DNA of 64,000 nucleotides from Streptomyces sp. WM6378 (GCF_001279695.1 NZ_LGDD01000002.1:1-64000); one strand, 5' to 3'; counted from the stretch's first letter, positions 25,082 through 35,441 are shown. Numbers and translations: made by a program. The notes: generated from the sequence alone by a model not told the origin.

Positions 25082-25105
25082 CCGCCTCCGGATTTCCGGA
25101 GGCGG
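25082..25105 (+). promoter_or_regulatory. Intercistronic hairpin between rpmI and rplT
   Basis: CCGCCTCCGG (25082-25091) pairs perfectly with CCGGAGGCGG (25096-25105) around an ATTT loop. It begins eight bases after the rpmI stop. With no T tract it may be a partial terminator or an mRNA-stability element. Confidence 0.5.
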
Positions 25106-25179
25106 AACGTCGAGACCGGGACCTATTCGATTTCGGGTCGTGTGAGTCCAACCACGGCCCCGCTACAAGGAGTTAACAA

Positions 25180-25563
25180 GTGGCACGCGTCAAGCGGGCA
25201 GTAAACGCCCACAAGAAGCGCCGGGCAATCCTCGAGGCGGCCTCCGGCTACCGCGGTCAGCGTTCGCGCCTGTACCGCAAGGCCAAGGAGCAGGTCACCC
25301 ACTCGCTGGTCTACAACTACAACGACCGCAAGAAGCGCAAGGGCGACTTCCGTCAGCTGTGGATCCAGCGCATCAACGCCGCTGCCCGCCAGAACGGCAT
25401 GACGTACAACCGCCTCATCCAGGGTCTGAAGGCCGCCAACATCGAGGTGGACCGCAAGATCCTGGCCGAGCTCGCGGTCAACGACGCCAACGCGTTCGCC
25501 GCGCTCGTCGAGGTGGCCCAGAAGGCCCTCCCGAGCGACGTCAACGCCCCGAAGGCCGCGTAA
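25180..25563 (+). CDS. rplT: 50S ribosomal protein bL20
   Basis: This 127-residue basic protein is bL20, an early assembly protein that binds 23S rRNA and in many bacteria represses its own operon. It is complete, from [20 protein letters not shown] through [16 protein letters not shown] and [23 protein letters not shown] start with AAGGAG upstream. It is the last gene of infC-rpmI-rplT and a 13-bp terminator stem follows. Confidence 0.97.
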   Translation: MARVKRAVNAHKKRRAILEAASGYRGQRSRLYRKAKEQVTHSLVYNYNDRKKRKGDFRQLWIQRINAAARQNGMTYNRLIQGLKAANIEVDRKILAELAVNDANAFAALVEVAQKALPSDVNAPKAA

Positions 25564-25590
25564 GCGCCTGACGGCTTGTTGAGCCGGACC

Positions 25591-25619
25591 GGACCCGCAG
25601 GCCGCTGGCCTGCGGGTCC
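25591..25619 (+). terminator. Terminator after rplT
   Basis: GGACCCGCAGGCC (25591-25603) pairs perfectly with GGCCTGCGGGTCC (25607-25619) around a GCT loop, 27 bases past the rplT stop. Confidence 0.8.
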
Positions 25620-25698
25620 CGGTGCGTTGCGGGGGTCTTCCGGGGGCGAGGCCCTCGGCCCCCCGCCCCGGGCCCCACTTCCTTCGTAGAGAGACCGC

Positions 25699-26559
25699 GT
25701 GTACATGCCCACCCCCGAGCTGATCTCCCCGCGTTCCCCGCGCGTCGCCGCCGCCCGCCGGCTCGCCCGGCGCAACTTCCGGGGCAAGGAACGCCGGTTC
25801 ATCGCCGAGGGGCCGCAGGCCGTGCGCGAGGCCGTCGAGCACCGCAGCGACGGCGAGCCCACCCTCATCGAGCTGTTCACCACCGTCGAGGCCGCCGAGC
25901 GGTACGCCGACATCGTGACCGCCGCCCTGGAGGCGGGCGCCCGAGTCCACTACGCCGACGACGAGGTGCTCGCCGAGGTTTCCCAGACCGTCACCCCGCA
26001 GGGCCTGGTCGGCGTCTGCCGGTTCCTGGACTCCCCGTTCGAGGAGATCCTCAGGGCCAGGCCGAAGCTGGTCGCCGTGCTCGCGCACGTCCGCGACCCC
26101 GGCAACGCCGGCACCGTACTGCGCTGCGCGGACGCCGCGGGCGCCGACGCGGTCGTCCTCACCGACGCCTCCGTCGACCTCTACAACCCGAAGTCCGTGC
26201 GCGCGTCGGTCGGTTCGCTCTTCCACCTGCCGGTCGCTGTCGGCGTCCCCGTCGAACAGGCCGTCCAGGGCCTGCGGGACGCGGGCGTACGGATCCTGGC
26301 GGCCGACGGCGCGGGCGAGGACGACCTCGACGCGGAGCTGGACGCCGGCACCATGGGCGGGCCCACCGCGTGGATCTTCGGCAACGAGGCCTGGGGCCTG
26401 CCCGAGGAGACCCGCGCACTCGCGGACGCCGTGGTGCGCGTGCCCATCCACGGCAAGGCCGAAAGCCTCAACCTCGCCACCGCCGCCGCCGTGTGCCTCT
26501 ACGCCTCCGCTCGTGCGCAGCGTGCTGCCGGAGGGTGCCGCTCCGTCACCTCGTACTAG
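25699..26559 (+). CDS. TrmH/SpoU-family RNA 2'-O-methyltransferase
   Basis: This 286-residue SpoU-type methyltransferase uses S-adenosylmethionine to methylate a ribose in rRNA or tRNA. The N-terminal substrate-binding region starts RVAAARRLARRNFRGKERRF. The knotted catalytic domain has motif 1 AHVRDPGNAGTVLRCADAAG near residue 128, motif 2 WIFGNEAWGL near 224, and motif 3 VPIHGKAESLNLATAAAV. It follows the bL20 gene in many actinobacteria, consistent with an rRNA target. Start is GTG 25699 or ATG 25705; both give nearly the same protein. Confidence 0.88.
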   Translation: MYMPTPELISPRSPRVAAARRLARRNFRGKERRFIAEGPQAVREAVEHRSDGEPTLIELFTTVEAAERYADIVTAALEAGARVHYADDEVLAEVSQTVTPQGLVGVCRFLDSPFEEILRARPKLVAVLAHVRDPGNAGTVLRCADAAGADAVVLTDASVDLYNPKSVRASVGSLFHLPVAVGVPVEQAVQGLRDAGVRILAADGAGEDDLDAELDAGTMGGPTAWIFGNEAWGLPEETRALADAVVRVPIHGKAESLNLATAAAVCLYASARAQRAAGGCRSVTSY

Positions 26560-26613
26560 TAGTGTTGCGGGCTCGGGGGCCCACTCAGCGCTTCGGAGAG
26601 GTGGGATAAGGGG

Positions 26614-27738
26614 ATGGCTGTCGGCATGAGCAGCATCGGCAACAGCACCGCGCTGTGCCCGTCCGGCCGTCCTGACGTCCTCGGCTTCGACCCCGACGAC
26701 CTGCCCGACGGCATCGTGGTCGCCGACGACAAGGGGCAGGTGATCTGCTTCAACGCCGCCGCCGTCAGGATCACGGCGGTGGCGAAGCACGAGGCGCTCG
26801 GCTTCCCCCTTGAGCACGCGCTGCCCCTGGAGGACCTCAAGGGCCGCCGCTGGTGGCAGCTCACCGATCCCTACGGCGGCCTGGCCATCCGGGTCGGCCA
26901 GCCCGAACGCAACCTGCTGCTGCCCGGCGGCCGCGAAGTGCTGGTCTCCGCGCGCTATGTACGCGAGCACCCGACCGGGCCCGTGCGCCGGGTCGTGGTC
27001 AGCCTGCGCTCCACCGAGGCCCGGCGGCGAACCGAACGCTCGCACGCCGAGCTCATCGCCACCGTCGCCCACGAACTGCGCTCGCCGCTGACCTCCGTGA
27101 AGGGCTTCACCGCGACGCTGCTCGCCAAGTGGGAGCGCTTCACCGACGACCAGAAGCGGCTCATGCTGGAGACCGTCGACGCCGACGCCAACCGCGTCAC
27201 CCGGCTCATCGCCGAACTCCTCGACATCTCGCGCATCGACTCCGGCCGCCTCGAAGTGCGCCGCCAGCCGGTCGACATCCCGGCCGCCGTCGGCCGCCAC
27301 CTCCAGGCCCACGTGGCCTCCGGACAGTCCCCGGACCGCTTCCTGGTCCGCATCCAGCGGCCGCTGCCCGATCTGTGGGCGGATCCGGACAAGATCGACC
27401 AGGTGCTCGGCAATCTGCTGGAAAACGCGGTGCGCCACGGCGAGGGAACCGTCACCATTGAGGTGGCACCAGCGCCCGTCCGTATCGACGAGCACGACGA
27501 GAAGGGAACGGCCGTCACCGTGAGCGACGAAGGCCCCGGCATCCCCGAGGAGTCGATGGGCCGTGTCTTCACCCGCTTCTGGCGGGGGAGCAAGCGTGGC
27601 GGGACCGGGCTCGGCCTGTACATCGTCAAGGGCATCGTCGAGGCGCACGGCGGCACCATCACGGTGGGCCGCGGCCCCGGCGGCGGCGCCCAGTTCCGAT
27701 TCATCCTGCCCGTCGCGGCTCCGGCGTATCTCCAGTAG
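26614..27738 (+). CDS. Orphan PAS-domain sensor histidine kinase
   Basis: This 374-residue kinase has a PAS domain (about residues 25-125), then a dimerisation helix with the phospho-accepting histidine in [16 protein letters not shown] near residue 153. The ATP-binding domain has the N box [15 protein letters not shown]1 DEGPGIPEE and G2 [12 protein letters not shown]. No transmembrane helix is visible, so it should sense a cytoplasmic signal. No response regulator gene is adjacent. It may share a transcript with the methyltransferase 54 bases upstream. The position before pheS-pheT is the same as in other Streptomyces. Confidence 0.9.
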   Translation: MAVGMSSIGNSTALCPSGRPDVLGFDPDDLPDGIVVADDKGQVICFNAAAVRITAVAKHEALGFPLEHALPLEDLKGRRWWQLTDPYGGLAIRVGQPERNLLLPGGREVLVSARYVREHPTGPVRRVVVSLRSTEARRRTERSHAELIATVAHELRSPLTSVKGFTATLLAKWERFTDDQKRLMLETVDADANRVTRLIAELLDISRIDSGRLEVRRQPVDIPAAVGRHLQAHVASGQSPDRFLVRIQRPLPDLWADPDKIDQVLGNLLENAVRHGEGTVTIEVAPAPVRIDEHDEKGTAVTVSDEGPGIPEESMGRVFTRFWRGSKRGGTGLGLYIVKGIVEAHGGTITVGRGPGGGAQFRFILPVAAPAYLQ

Positions 27739-27886
27739 AGCGCCCCCCGAGCCGCCCACGGGCGCAACCGCATTCCCGCACCCCGTTAGACTCGACCTTT
27801 GGCGCGTTTGTGTCCGCGCGCTATCGCGGTATCGCTGTCGCGGTCGCGGGGACCCCCAGCCAAGCCAATCGGAAGCACGGGAAGAG

Positions 27887-29008
27887 ATGTCGGCACCCAA
27901 TAAGTCGTACGACCCTGTCGAGGTCGAGGCACTGAAACCGGAAGAGATCGAGCGCATGCGGGACGAGGCGCTCGCCGCCTTCGCGGCCGCCGGCGACCTC
28001 GACGCGCTCGCCCAGGCGAAGACCGCGCACACCGGTGGTACCTCGCCCCTCTCGCTCGCCAACCGCGAGATCGGCGCGCTGCCGCCGCAGGCCAAGGCCG
28101 CGGCCGGCAAGCTCGTGGGCATGGCCCGCGGCGCCGTGAACAAGGCCCTGGCCGCGCGCCAGGCCGAGCTGGAGGCCGAGCGGGACGCCCGGGTCCTGGT
28201 CGAGGAGGCCGTGGACGTCACGCTGCCCCACGACCGCGTACCGGCCGGCGCCCGCCACCCGCTGACCACGCTCTCCGAGCGCATCGAGGACGTCTTCGTG
28301 GCCATGGGCTACGAGGTCGCCGAGGGCCCCCAGGCCGAGGCCGAGTGGTTCACCTTCGACGCGCTCAACATCGGCCCGGACCACCCGGCCCGCACCGAGC
28401 ACGACACGTTCTTCGTGCAGGGCCCGGACGGCTCGGCCAACTCCGGTGTCGTGCTGCGCACCCACACCTCGCCCGTGCAGATCCGCTCGATGCTCGACCG
28501 CGAGCCTCCGGTGTACGTGATCTGCCCCGGCCGGGTGTACCGCACCGACGAGCTGGACGCCACGCACAGCCCGGTCTTCCACCAGGTCGAGCTGCTCGCC
28601 GTGGACGAGGGCCTCACCATGGCCGACCTCAAGGGCACCCTGGACCACATGGTCAAGGCGCTGTTCGGCGAGGACATGAAGACGCGGCTGAGGCCGAACT
28701 TCTTCCCGTTCACCGAGCCGTCCGCCGAGATGGACATGGTCTGCTACGTCTGCCGCGGCGAGTCCGTCGGCAACCCGGACCGGCCCTGCCGCACCTGCTC
28801 CAGCGAGGGCTGGATCGAGCTCGGCGGCTGCGGCATGGTCAACCCGAAGGTGCTCACCGCCTGCGGTGTGGACCCCGAGAAGTACAGCGGATTCGCCTTC
28901 GGCTTCGGCATCGAACGGATGCTGATGTTCCGCCACAACGTCGAAGACATGCGAGACATGGTCGAGGGTGACGTCCGGTTCACCCGGCCGTTCGGGATGG
29001 AGATCTGA
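27887..29008 (+). CDS. pheS: Phenylalanine-tRNA ligase alpha subunit
   Basis: This 373-residue catalytic subunit of the PheST tetramer charges tRNA-Phe. An N-terminal coiled-coil arm (about residues 1-85) is followed by the class II core with motif 2 [19 protein letters not shown] and motif 3 [15 protein letters not shown] CysXXCys...CysXXCys stretch ([17 protein letters not shown]) is present in the core. ATG at 27887 is chosen over far upstream starts, with GAAGAG just before it. The stop overlaps the pheT ATG (TGATG). No T-box is obvious in the 150-base leader. Confidence 0.96.
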   Translation: MSAPNKSYDPVEVEALKPEEIERMRDEALAAFAAAGDLDALAQAKTAHTGGTSPLSLANREIGALPPQAKAAAGKLVGMARGAVNKALAARQAELEAERDARVLVEEAVDVTLPHDRVPAGARHPLTTLSERIEDVFVAMGYEVAEGPQAEAEWFTFDALNIGPDHPARTEHDTFFVQGPDGSANSGVVLRTHTSPVQIRSMLDREPPVYVICPGRVYRTDELDATHSPVFHQVELLAVDEGLTMADLKGTLDHMVKALFGEDMKTRLRPNFFPFTEPSAEMDMVCYVCRGESVGNPDRPCRTCSSEGWIELGGCGMVNPKVLTACGVDPEKYSGFAFGFGIERMLMFRHNVEDMRDMVEGDVRFTRPFGMEI

Positions 29009-31536
29009 TGCGGGTCCCGCTTTCCTGGCTGCGGGAGTACGTCGACCTCCCCGCCACCGAGACCGGTCGCGATGTGCAGGCCAAGCTCGTCGACGGCGGC
29101 CTGGAGGTCGAGACCGTCGAGCAGCTCGGCGCCGGGCTCAAGGGCCCGCTCGTCGTCGGCAAGGTCCTCACCATCGAGGAGCTGGAGGGCTTCAAGAAGC
29201 CCATCCGCTTCTGCACCGTCGACGTCGGCCTGGCCAACGGCACCGGTGAGCCCCAGGAGATCGTCTGCGGCGCCCGCAACTTCGCGGTCGGCGACAAGGT
29301 CGTCGTGGTGCTGCCCGGCGCCGTGCTGCCCGGCGACTTCGCGATCGCCGCGCGCAAGACGTACGGCCGGACCTCGCACGGCATGATCTGCTCCAGCGAC
29401 GAGCTCGGCATGGGCCCGGACACCACGGGCGGCATCATCGTGCTGCCGCCGGAGCACGAGGTCGGCACCGACGCCATCGCGCTGCTCGAACTCGTCGACG
29501 AGGTCCTCGACATCGCGGTCACCGCCAACCGCGGCGACTGCCTGTCGATGCGCGGCGTCGCCCGCGAGACCGCCATCGCCTACGGCCTGCCGCTGCGCGA
29601 CCCGGCGCTGCTCGACGTGCCCGCGCCCAACTCGTACGGCTACCAGGTCAAGGTCGCCGACCCGATCGGCTGCGACCGCTTCACCGCGCGCACCGTCACC
29701 GGCCTGGACCCCGAGGCCCGCTCCCCGATCTGGCTGCAGCGCAGGCTGCAGAAGGCCGGGATGCGCCCGATCTCGCTCGCCGTCGACATCACCAACTACG
29801 TGATGATCGAGCTCGGCCAGCCGCTGCACGCCTACGACCGCAGCCTGGTCGACGGCCCCATCGGCGTGCGCCGCGCCGAGCCGGGTGAGCTCCTCACCAC
29901 CCTCGACGGCACCAAGCGCAAGCTGGACGCCGCCGACCTCGTCATCACCGACAACCGGGGCCCCATCGGCCTCGCCGGGGTGATGGGCGGAGCCAACACC
30001 GAGATCGCCGACTCCGTCACGGACCCCGAGACCGGCGAGGTCAGGGGCACCACCGAGGTCGTCATCGAGGCCGCGCACTTCGACGCGGTCGCCATCGCCC
30101 GCACCGCGCGCCGCCACAGGCTGACCTCCGAGGCGTCCAAGCGCTTCGAGCGCGGCGTCGACCCGCAGGCGGCGTCCGCCGCCGCCCAGCGGACCGTCGA
30201 CCTCCTGGTGCTGCTCGCGGGCGGCACGGCCGAGGCCGGCGTCACCGAGATCGTCTCGCCGTCCGCGCCGCGCACCATCTCCATGCGCGCGGACCACCCG
30301 GACCGCGTCGCGGGCATCGAGTACGGCCGCGAGACCGTCGTGCGCCGCCTCCAGGAGGTCGGCTGCGACGCGTACGGGCAGGACGAGCTCGTCGTCACGG
30401 TGCCGTCCTGGCGCCCCGACCTCACCGAGCCGAACGACCTGGCCGAAGAGGTCATCCGCCTGGAGGGCTACGCCAACCTGCCCTCCACGCTGCCCAAGCC
30501 GCCCGCCGGGCGGGGTCTGACGGAGCGTCAGCGTCTGCACCGCAGGGTCGGCCGCGCCCTCGCCGGGGCCGGGTTCACCGAGGCGCCGAGCTACCCGTTC
30601 GTCGCCGAGTCGGTCTTCGACCAGCTGGGCCTCGACAAGGACGACGCGAACCGCGCCGTCGTCAAGCTGGTCAACCCGCTCAGCGACGAGGAGCCGGCGC
30701 TGCGCACCATGCTGCTCCCGGGCCTCCTCGCCACCCTGCGCCGCAACGACGGCCGGGGCAGCCACGACTTGGCGCTGTTCGAGACGGGCCTGGTCTTCCA
30801 CCCGTCGGCGAACCCGGGCGTCGCCACCCGGCTGCCCGTCGACCGCCGTCCCACCGACGAGGAGATCGCCGCCCTCAACGCCGTGCTGCCCGTGCAGCCG
30901 CGCCACGTCGGCGCCGTCATGGCCGGTGCGCGCGAGCAGGCCGGCTGGTGGGGCAAGGGCCGCCCGGCCGACTGGGCCGACGCGATCGAGGCCGCCCGGA
31001 CCGTGGCCCGCGAGGCGGGGCTCGAACTCGCCGTGGACCAGGGCCAGTACGGCCCCTGGCACCCGGGCCGCTGCGCCGAGCTGTACGTGTTCCCCGAGGG
31101 GGTGAAGACCCTCGTCGGGTACGCCGGTGAGCTGCACCCGCGCGTCGTCAAGGCGTTCGGTCTGCCCGCCCGCAGCTGCGCGATGGAGCTCGACCTCGAC
31201 GTCCTGGAGCAGGCCGCCGGAGGTGCCGTCCAGGCGCCGTCGATCTCCACCTTCCCGGTGGCCACCCAGGACGTGGCGCTCGTCGTCGACGCCCAGGTCC
31301 CGGCCGCCGCCGTGGAGAACGCGCTGCGCATCGGCGCCGGTGAACTCCTCGAATCCATCCGGCTGTTCGACGTCTACAGCGGCGAGCAGGTCGGCGAGGG
31401 CAAGAAGTCGCTGGCCTACGCGCTGCGGTTCCGCGCGGCCGACCGCACCCTGACCGTCGAGGAGGCCTCGGCCGCCCGCGACGCGGCGGTGGCCCGTGCC
31501 ACCGAGAACACGGGCGCGGTGCTGCGCGGGGCGTAA
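29008..31536 (+). CDS. pheT: Phenylalanine-tRNA ligase beta subunit
   Basis: This 842-residue partner of PheS carries the tRNA-binding EMAP-like domain near the N-terminus ([20 protein letters not shown] at about residues 50-70). B3/B4 editing domains with the family stretch [15 protein letters not shown] follow, then the B5 domain and a C-terminal anticodon-binding ferredoxin-fold domain. Length is normal. It is translationally coupled to pheS by a one-base stop-start overlap. A very strong terminator follows. Confidence 0.96.
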   Translation: MRVPLSWLREYVDLPATETGRDVQAKLVDGGLEVETVEQLGAGLKGPLVVGKVLTIEELEGFKKPIRFCTVDVGLANGTGEPQEIVCGARNFAVGDKVVVVLPGAVLPGDFAIAARKTYGRTSHGMICSSDELGMGPDTTGGIIVLPPEHEVGTDAIALLELVDEVLDIAVTANRGDCLSMRGVARETAIAYGLPLRDPALLDVPAPNSYGYQVKVADPIGCDRFTARTVTGLDPEARSPIWLQRRLQKAGMRPISLAVDITNYVMIELGQPLHAYDRSLVDGPIGVRRAEPGELLTTLDGTKRKLDAADLVITDNRGPIGLAGVMGGANTEIADSVTDPETGEVRGTTEVVIEAAHFDAVAIARTARRHRLTSEASKRFERGVDPQAASAAAQRTVDLLVLLAGGTAEAGVTEIVSPSAPRTISMRADHPDRVAGIEYGRETVVRRLQEVGCDAYGQDELVVTVPSWRPDLTEPNDLAEEVIRLEGYANLPSTLPKPPAGRGLTERQRLHRRVGRALAGAGFTEAPSYPFVAESVFDQLGLDKDDANRAVVKLVNPLSDEEPALRTMLLPGLLATLRRNDGRGSHDLALFETGLVFHPSANPGVATRLPVDRRPTDEEIAALNAVLPVQPRHVGAVMAGAREQAGWWGKGRPADWADAIEAARTVAREAGLELAVDQGQYGPWHPGRCAELYVFPEGVKTLVGYAGELHPRVVKAFGLPARSCAMELDLDVLEQAAGGAVQAPSISTFPVATQDVALVVDAQVPAAAVENALRIGAGELLESIRLFDVYSGEQVGEGKKSLAYALRFRAADRTLTVEEASAARDAAVARATENTGAVLRGA

Positions 31537-31554
31537 CCCGCGGGGACCATGCAA

Positions 31555-31593
31555 CGAGAGGGGCGCACCGGGATTCCCGGTGCGCCCCTCTCG
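31555..31593 (+). terminator. Strong terminator after pheT
   Basis: An 18-bp perfect stem (31555-31572 with 31576-31593) with an ATT loop, beginning 18 bases after the pheT stop. It is among the longest perfect hairpins in the window. Confidence 0.85.
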
Positions 31594-31763
31594 CCGTCCA
31601 GGAACGAGCCGTTGCCGTCTCACTCGTTCGGGTGGAAGTCCGCTCGGTCTTCGCAAAAGGGCGCGGGCGATCGACAGAATCAATCCGGCCGTGCAGGCCG
31701 GTGCGGCTTCCGGCCCTTGCGGTCCGGTGCAATGAGCGCGCAGAGGCCAGGGGGGCCGACGGC

Positions 31764-32837
31764 ATGATCCGTACACCGGGATGGACCTCGGCCTGCGCGG
31801 CCGCGCTCCGCTCCCGCCGGGCGCTCGGCGTCGCCCTCGTCCTGCCGTCCTGCTGGCTCGTCCTGGTCGTCGCCTGGCAGCTGGCCTGCCCGCTGGCCCG
31901 CGACGACCGCATGGGCCTGCGGATCGCGACGTGCCTGGCCTTCCTGATCGCCGTGGTGTGGCTGGCCAACGGCGTACGGGCCACCGCGGAACGGGAGTTG
32001 CGGCGGATCCGGCACATCGCCGAGGTCGCCCAGCGAGCGCTCCTGAGGCCACTGCCCTCGCGGCTCGACGGGATCGCGCTCGCCGCCGGCCAGCTCTCCG
32101 TGAGCCGCGGCGCGTCGATCGGCGGCGACCTCTACGAGGCGATGTCGACCCCGTACGGAGTGCGCGTGGTGATGGGCGACGTGCGCGGCCACGGGCTCGG
32201 TGCGATCGGCGCGGTCGCCGCCGTCCTCGGCAGCTTCCGCGAGGCCGCCTACGACGAGCCCCAACTGGCGGGCGTACTGCGGAGGTTGGACCGGGCGCTC
32301 GCCCGGCATCTGCGCGAGCGCTGCCGCGCCGAACACCCCGCGTCCGGCGGCTGCGAGCCGGACAGCCCGCTCGCCGAGGAGTTCGTCACCGTACTGCTCC
32401 TGGAGATCCGGCCGGGCGGCGACGTGTACGCCCTCAACTGCGGCCATCCCTGGCCCTATCGGCTCTGCCGCGGAGCCGAGCCGCTCACGCCCGGCGACCC
32501 GCTGCCGCCGCTCGGGCCGTTCCCGCTCCCGGCCGAACTGCCCCTGATGCGCTGCACCCGGCTGCTGCCCGGCGAGGCGCTGTGCCTGTACACCGACGGC
32601 GCCGAGGACGCGCGGGACGGAGCAGGACGGTTCTTCGCGCTGCGCGAGACCCTCGCGGCCGCGGCCCGTACCCCGCCGGTGTCCCCGGCGGACGTCGTCG
32701 AGCGGGTGCAGCGCGCGCTCCTGCGCCACACCCGCGGACGGCTCTCGGACGATGTGGCCCTCCTGGTGCTGCGCAACGACCGGGTCCGGGTGCCCGCCCA
32801 GCCAACCGGCAGCGAGGCGGCCGGTGTTCACCGCTGA
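31764..32837 (+). CDS. Membrane-bound PP2C/SpoIIE-type serine phosphatase
   Basis: This 357-residue protein has two N-terminal transmembrane helices (about residues 23-40 and 50-68). A PP2C-like phosphatase domain with metal-binding residues follows: GGDLYEAM near 124, MGDVRGHGLGAIG near 138, and GRLSDDVALLVLR near the end. In streptomycetes such phosphatases commonly act on anti-anti-sigma factors. The substrate here is unknown. ATG at 31764 has a GGGGGG-rich ribosome site. The upstream extension lacks coding signs. No kinase or STAS partner is adjacent. Confidence 0.85.
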   Translation: MIRTPGWTSACAAALRSRRALGVALVLPSCWLVLVVAWQLACPLARDDRMGLRIATCLAFLIAVVWLANGVRATAERELRRIRHIAEVAQRALLRPLPSRLDGIALAAGQLSVSRGASIGGDLYEAMSTPYGVRVVMGDVRGHGLGAIGAVAAVLGSFREAAYDEPQLAGVLRRLDRALARHLRERCRAEHPASGGCEPDSPLAEEFVTVLLLEIRPGGDVYALNCGHPWPYRLCRGAEPLTPGDPLPPLGPFPLPAELPLMRCTRLLPGEALCLYTDGAEDARDGAGRFFALRETLAAAARTPPVSPADVVERVQRALLRHTRGRLSDDVALLVLRNDRVRVPAQPTGSEAAGVHR

Positions 32838-33025
32838 CGGTGGGGCGCCGCCACCCTGCCGGGAGTGCCGGGCAGCGCGGACAGGGCGGACGGCGCCGGG
32901 AGCGGGCCGCCGCACTGTACGAGGGGGAGCCGGCGGCCCGGTCGCCTCAAGGAGAGGCGTCTTAGAGTCAACCGACTGGGGGCCGCCAGGGGCAGAGAGC
33001 GCGGCGCATAAATGCGGGTACTCGC

Positions 33026-33042
33026 TTCACACCCCGTGTGAA
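33026..33042. promoter_or_regulatory. Palindromic operator candidate upstream of the TPR regulator
   Basis: TTCACAC-CCC-GTGTGAA is a perfect 7-bp dyad, 45 bases upstream of the regulator's ATG. A related core (CACACCCGGTGTG) recurs at 35401-35413. Confidence 0.5.
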
Positions 33043-33086
33043 CCGGGCTCGTCTACGCTGACCTCACCGAGCCAACGGAGGGCCCC

Positions 33087-34427
33087 ATGCAGCCCAATAC
33101 CCTGCTCGACGCCCTGGTGGACGAGGCGGGGATCTCACATGCCGGGCTGGCCGCCCGCGTGAACCAGGCGGGCCGGGCCAGAGGCCTCGCACTCAGATAC
33201 GAACACACCGCCGTGGCGCGGTGGTTGAAGGGCCAGCGGCCGCGCGGCCAGGTGCCCGACCTGATCTGCGAGGTGCTCGCGGGTCGGCTGCGCCGCCGGG
33301 TCACGCTCGACGACATCGGCCTCGGGGTGCCGGGCGAACCGGTCCCCGCGCACGGCTCGCCGCTCGCTGGATTCGTCGAGCGGGCCACCGCCCTGTGGCG
33401 CTCGGACGAACAACAGCGCACGCACATACTCGACGCCCCGGCCGTCACCGGCACCCCCGCCGTCATGCCCGTATGGGAGTGGGAGAACCCGCCGGAGGAC
33501 ACCGATGTGTCCCGCAACGGGCAGACCGCGGTGGGCGAGTCGGACATCGAGATGCTGCGCTCGGCGCGCGAGCACTACGAGCTGATGTACCGCAAGGCGG
33601 GCGGCATCGCGACCCGCTCGCGCATCGTCGGGTTCCTCAACGCGGAGACCGCTCCGTTGTTGCGCGGTGGCTACACGGACGCCACCGGACGCCAACTGCA
33701 CCGCGCCACCGGCGGGTTGGTGGCCATCGCCGGGATCTGCGCGTACGACTCCAATGCCCAGGGCCTCGCCCAGCGCTACTTCCACCAGGCGCTGCGGCTC
33801 GCGAAGGCCAGTGGGGACAGGGGGCTCGGCGCCTACGTCATCGCGCTGCTCGTCAACCAGTCGCTGTTCATGCGGGACTACCGCCAGTCGGTCGCCTTCG
33901 CGGAGGCGGCCCTGCGGGCGGCGGGCGGCCGGCTGAGCCCCGCGCTCGCGGCCGATCTGCACGCCATGCAGGCCAAGGCGTACGCGCATCTGGGGGACGG
34001 GCAGAGCGCGCTGTCCTCGATCATGAGCGCAGAGTCGGCGGCCGGGCGGATCAGGCCGGGCCAGGAGCCGGCCGAGACCGGCTACGTCCAGCCGGGTCTC
34101 GTCAATGTCCAGGTGGCCGAGGCCCTGCTCAGCCTCGGCGATCTGACGGCCGCGCGCGAACAGGCCGCCCTCGCGGCCGACGAGCCCTGCCACGACAGGG
34201 GCAGGGTGCACCGCCTTGCGATGCTCGCGCAGATCGAGCTGCGGCAGGGCGACGCTGACCGGGCCGTGGCTACCGCGGTCGAAATGGCGGAGCGGGCCCG
34301 GGGGATGGAGTCGCAGCGATTGCGTGACCGGCTGCGCATGGTGCGAGAGCACCTGGTCGAGAGCGGTTGCGCCGGCGCCGACGAAGCCGCCGAGCTGATC
34401 GACGGGGCACTTCGCGTTCCCCTGTGA
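33087..34427 (+). CDS. NsdA-like helix-turn-helix/TPR regulator
   Basis: This 446-residue soluble protein starts with a helix-turn-helix-like segment (LVDEAGISHAGLAARVNQ, then HTAVARWLKGQRPRG). A long array of tetratricopeptide-like helices fills about residues 150-430. This layout is that of the NsdA/NsdB family, whose members act as negative regulators of development or antibiotic production in Streptomyces. I assign family, not target. No membrane segment is present. ATG start with GGAGGG upstream. A 7-bp palindrome in the promoter suggests specific control, possibly by itself. Confidence 0.78.
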   Translation: MQPNTLLDALVDEAGISHAGLAARVNQAGRARGLALRYEHTAVARWLKGQRPRGQVPDLICEVLAGRLRRRVTLDDIGLGVPGEPVPAHGSPLAGFVERATALWRSDEQQRTHILDAPAVTGTPAVMPVWEWENPPEDTDVSRNGQTAVGESDIEMLRSAREHYELMYRKAGGIATRSRIVGFLNAETAPLLRGGYTDATGRQLHRATGGLVAIAGICAYDSNAQGLAQRYFHQALRLAKASGDRGLGAYVIALLVNQSLFMRDYRQSVAFAEAALRAAGGRLSPALAADLHAMQAKAYAHLGDGQSALSSIMSAESAAGRIRPGQEPAETGYVQPGLVNVQVAEALLSLGDLTAAREQAALAADEPCHDRGRVHRLAMLAQIELRQGDADRAVATAVEMAERARGMESQRLRDRLRMVREHLVESGCAGADEAAELIDGALRVPL

Positions 34428-34478
34428 CCGTCAGCCTGCTGCGATATTGCCATCTACTTGTCGGAAGGTGGCAGAAAC

Positions 34479-35015
34479 GTGCAGTGGACGAACCTGAGCG
34501 AACAAACTGTGTATGAGAATCGCTGGTTTCGGGTCAACCTCGCGGACGTAGAGCTTCCGGACGGGCGGCACCTGGACCACTTCCTGATCAGGCTGCGGCC
34601 GGTCGCCGTCGCGACCGTCGTCAACGCCGCCAACGAGGTGCTGCTGCTCTGGCGGCACCGCTTCATCACCGACAGCTGGGGCTGGGAACTGGCCGCCGGG
34701 GTCGTCGAGGACGGCGAGGACATCGAGGCCGCCGCCGCCCGTGAAATGGAGGAGGAGACCGGCTGGCGGCCGGGGCCGCTCAAACCCCTGCTCACCGTCG
34801 AGCCCGCCAACGGGCTGATCGACGCCCGGCACCATCTGTTCTGGTCCGAGTCGGCCGAGTACATCGGCCACCCCGAGGACGACTTCGAGTCGTCCCGCCG
34901 CGAGTGGATACCCCTCAAGCTGGTGCCCGACATGGTCGCCCGGGGGGAGGTCCCGGCCGCCAACATGGCGGCCGGACTCCTACTCCTGCACCATCTGCGG
35001 CTCGCGGACGGCTAG
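34479..35015 (+). CDS. NUDIX hydrolase
   Basis: This 178-residue hydrolase contains a full Nudix box, GVVEDGEDIEAAAAREMEEE followed by TGW, near residues 75-97, with the metal-binding glutamates intact. Sequence style (ENRWFRVNLADVELPDGRHL at the start) resembles ADP-ribose or GDP-mannose-type pyrophosphatases. The substrate is not certain. GTG at 34479 is preferred to TTG at 34458, as GGAAGG sits upstream of it. It lies 51 bases after the regulator gene. Confidence 0.87.
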   Translation: MQWTNLSEQTVYENRWFRVNLADVELPDGRHLDHFLIRLRPVAVATVVNAANEVLLLWRHRFITDSWGWELAAGVVEDGEDIEAAAAREMEEETGWRPGPLKPLLTVEPANGLIDARHHLFWSESAEYIGHPEDDFESSRREWIPLKLVPDMVARGEVPAANMAAGLLLLHHLRLADG

Positions 35016-35027
35016 CCGCAGAAACGT

Positions 35028-35285
35028 CTAGTGACCGAGGGCCTGCCACACGGCGAGCGAGAGTGCGCCGACGGCGGTCAGCACGGTGAGGGCGGGGAGC
35101 GGCCACCTCAGATGTTCGAGGGCCGCCACCCGTCCCACCGCGTCGGTCAGTTCGCGCTCTGTCTGCTCTCCCCGCTGGGCGAGCAGCGCGAGCTGACCGT
35201 CCAGACGGGTCATGCCGACGTCCAGGCGGAGGCGTAACTCCGCCAGTTCGTCGACGGTGGTCGAATGTCCCGGGTCGGTGGACAC
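35028..35285 (-). CDS. Small tail-anchored membrane protein
   Basis: This 85-residue protein has an N-terminal heptad-rich region (about residues 10-55: VDELAELRLRLDVGMTRLDG), probably a coiled coil. A single C-terminal transmembrane helix follows (ALTVLTAVGALSLAVWQAL). An excellent AAGGAG site lies seven bases before the GTG at 35285, so the gene is real despite its size. I recognise no family. The topology suggests a membrane-tethered oligomer with its bulk in the cytoplasm. Confidence 0.7.
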   Translation of the reverse strand: MSTDPGHSTTVDELAELRLRLDVGMTRLDGQLALLAQRGEQTERELTDAVGRVAALEHLRWPLPALTVLTAVGALSLAVWQALGH

Positions 35286-35387
35286 GGCGTGGCTCCTTAG
35301 TCCTGTTTCCGGACGTGCCATTGATGTGTTGGCTCAGAGTCAACTCGCCGTGTTCCAGGGACGGGAGCGTGTGCGATGGGCATATGC

Positions 35388-35426
35388 GGGCTCGTTCCGC
35401 ACACCCGGTGTGCGCGCTACGAGCCC
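35388..35426. repeat. Nested palindrome upstream of the small membrane protein
   Basis: Outer arms GGGCTCGT/ACGAGCCC (35388-35395, 35419-35426) enclose inner arms GCACACC/GGTGTGC (35399-35405, 35407-35413). It can be a terminator for the dehydrogenase on the minus strand or a regulator site for the small gene. The inner core resembles the palindrome at 33026-33042. Confidence 0.5.
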
Positions 35427-35441
35427 GGCCCACGCCTTTCA

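Noticed and set aside
28744..32052. A 1102-residue minus-strand frame opposite pheS, pheT and the phosphatase gene
   Set aside because: Same reason: an antisense shadow of pheS-pheT, passing through a strong terminator, with Gly/Arg/Asp-rich nonsense sequence.
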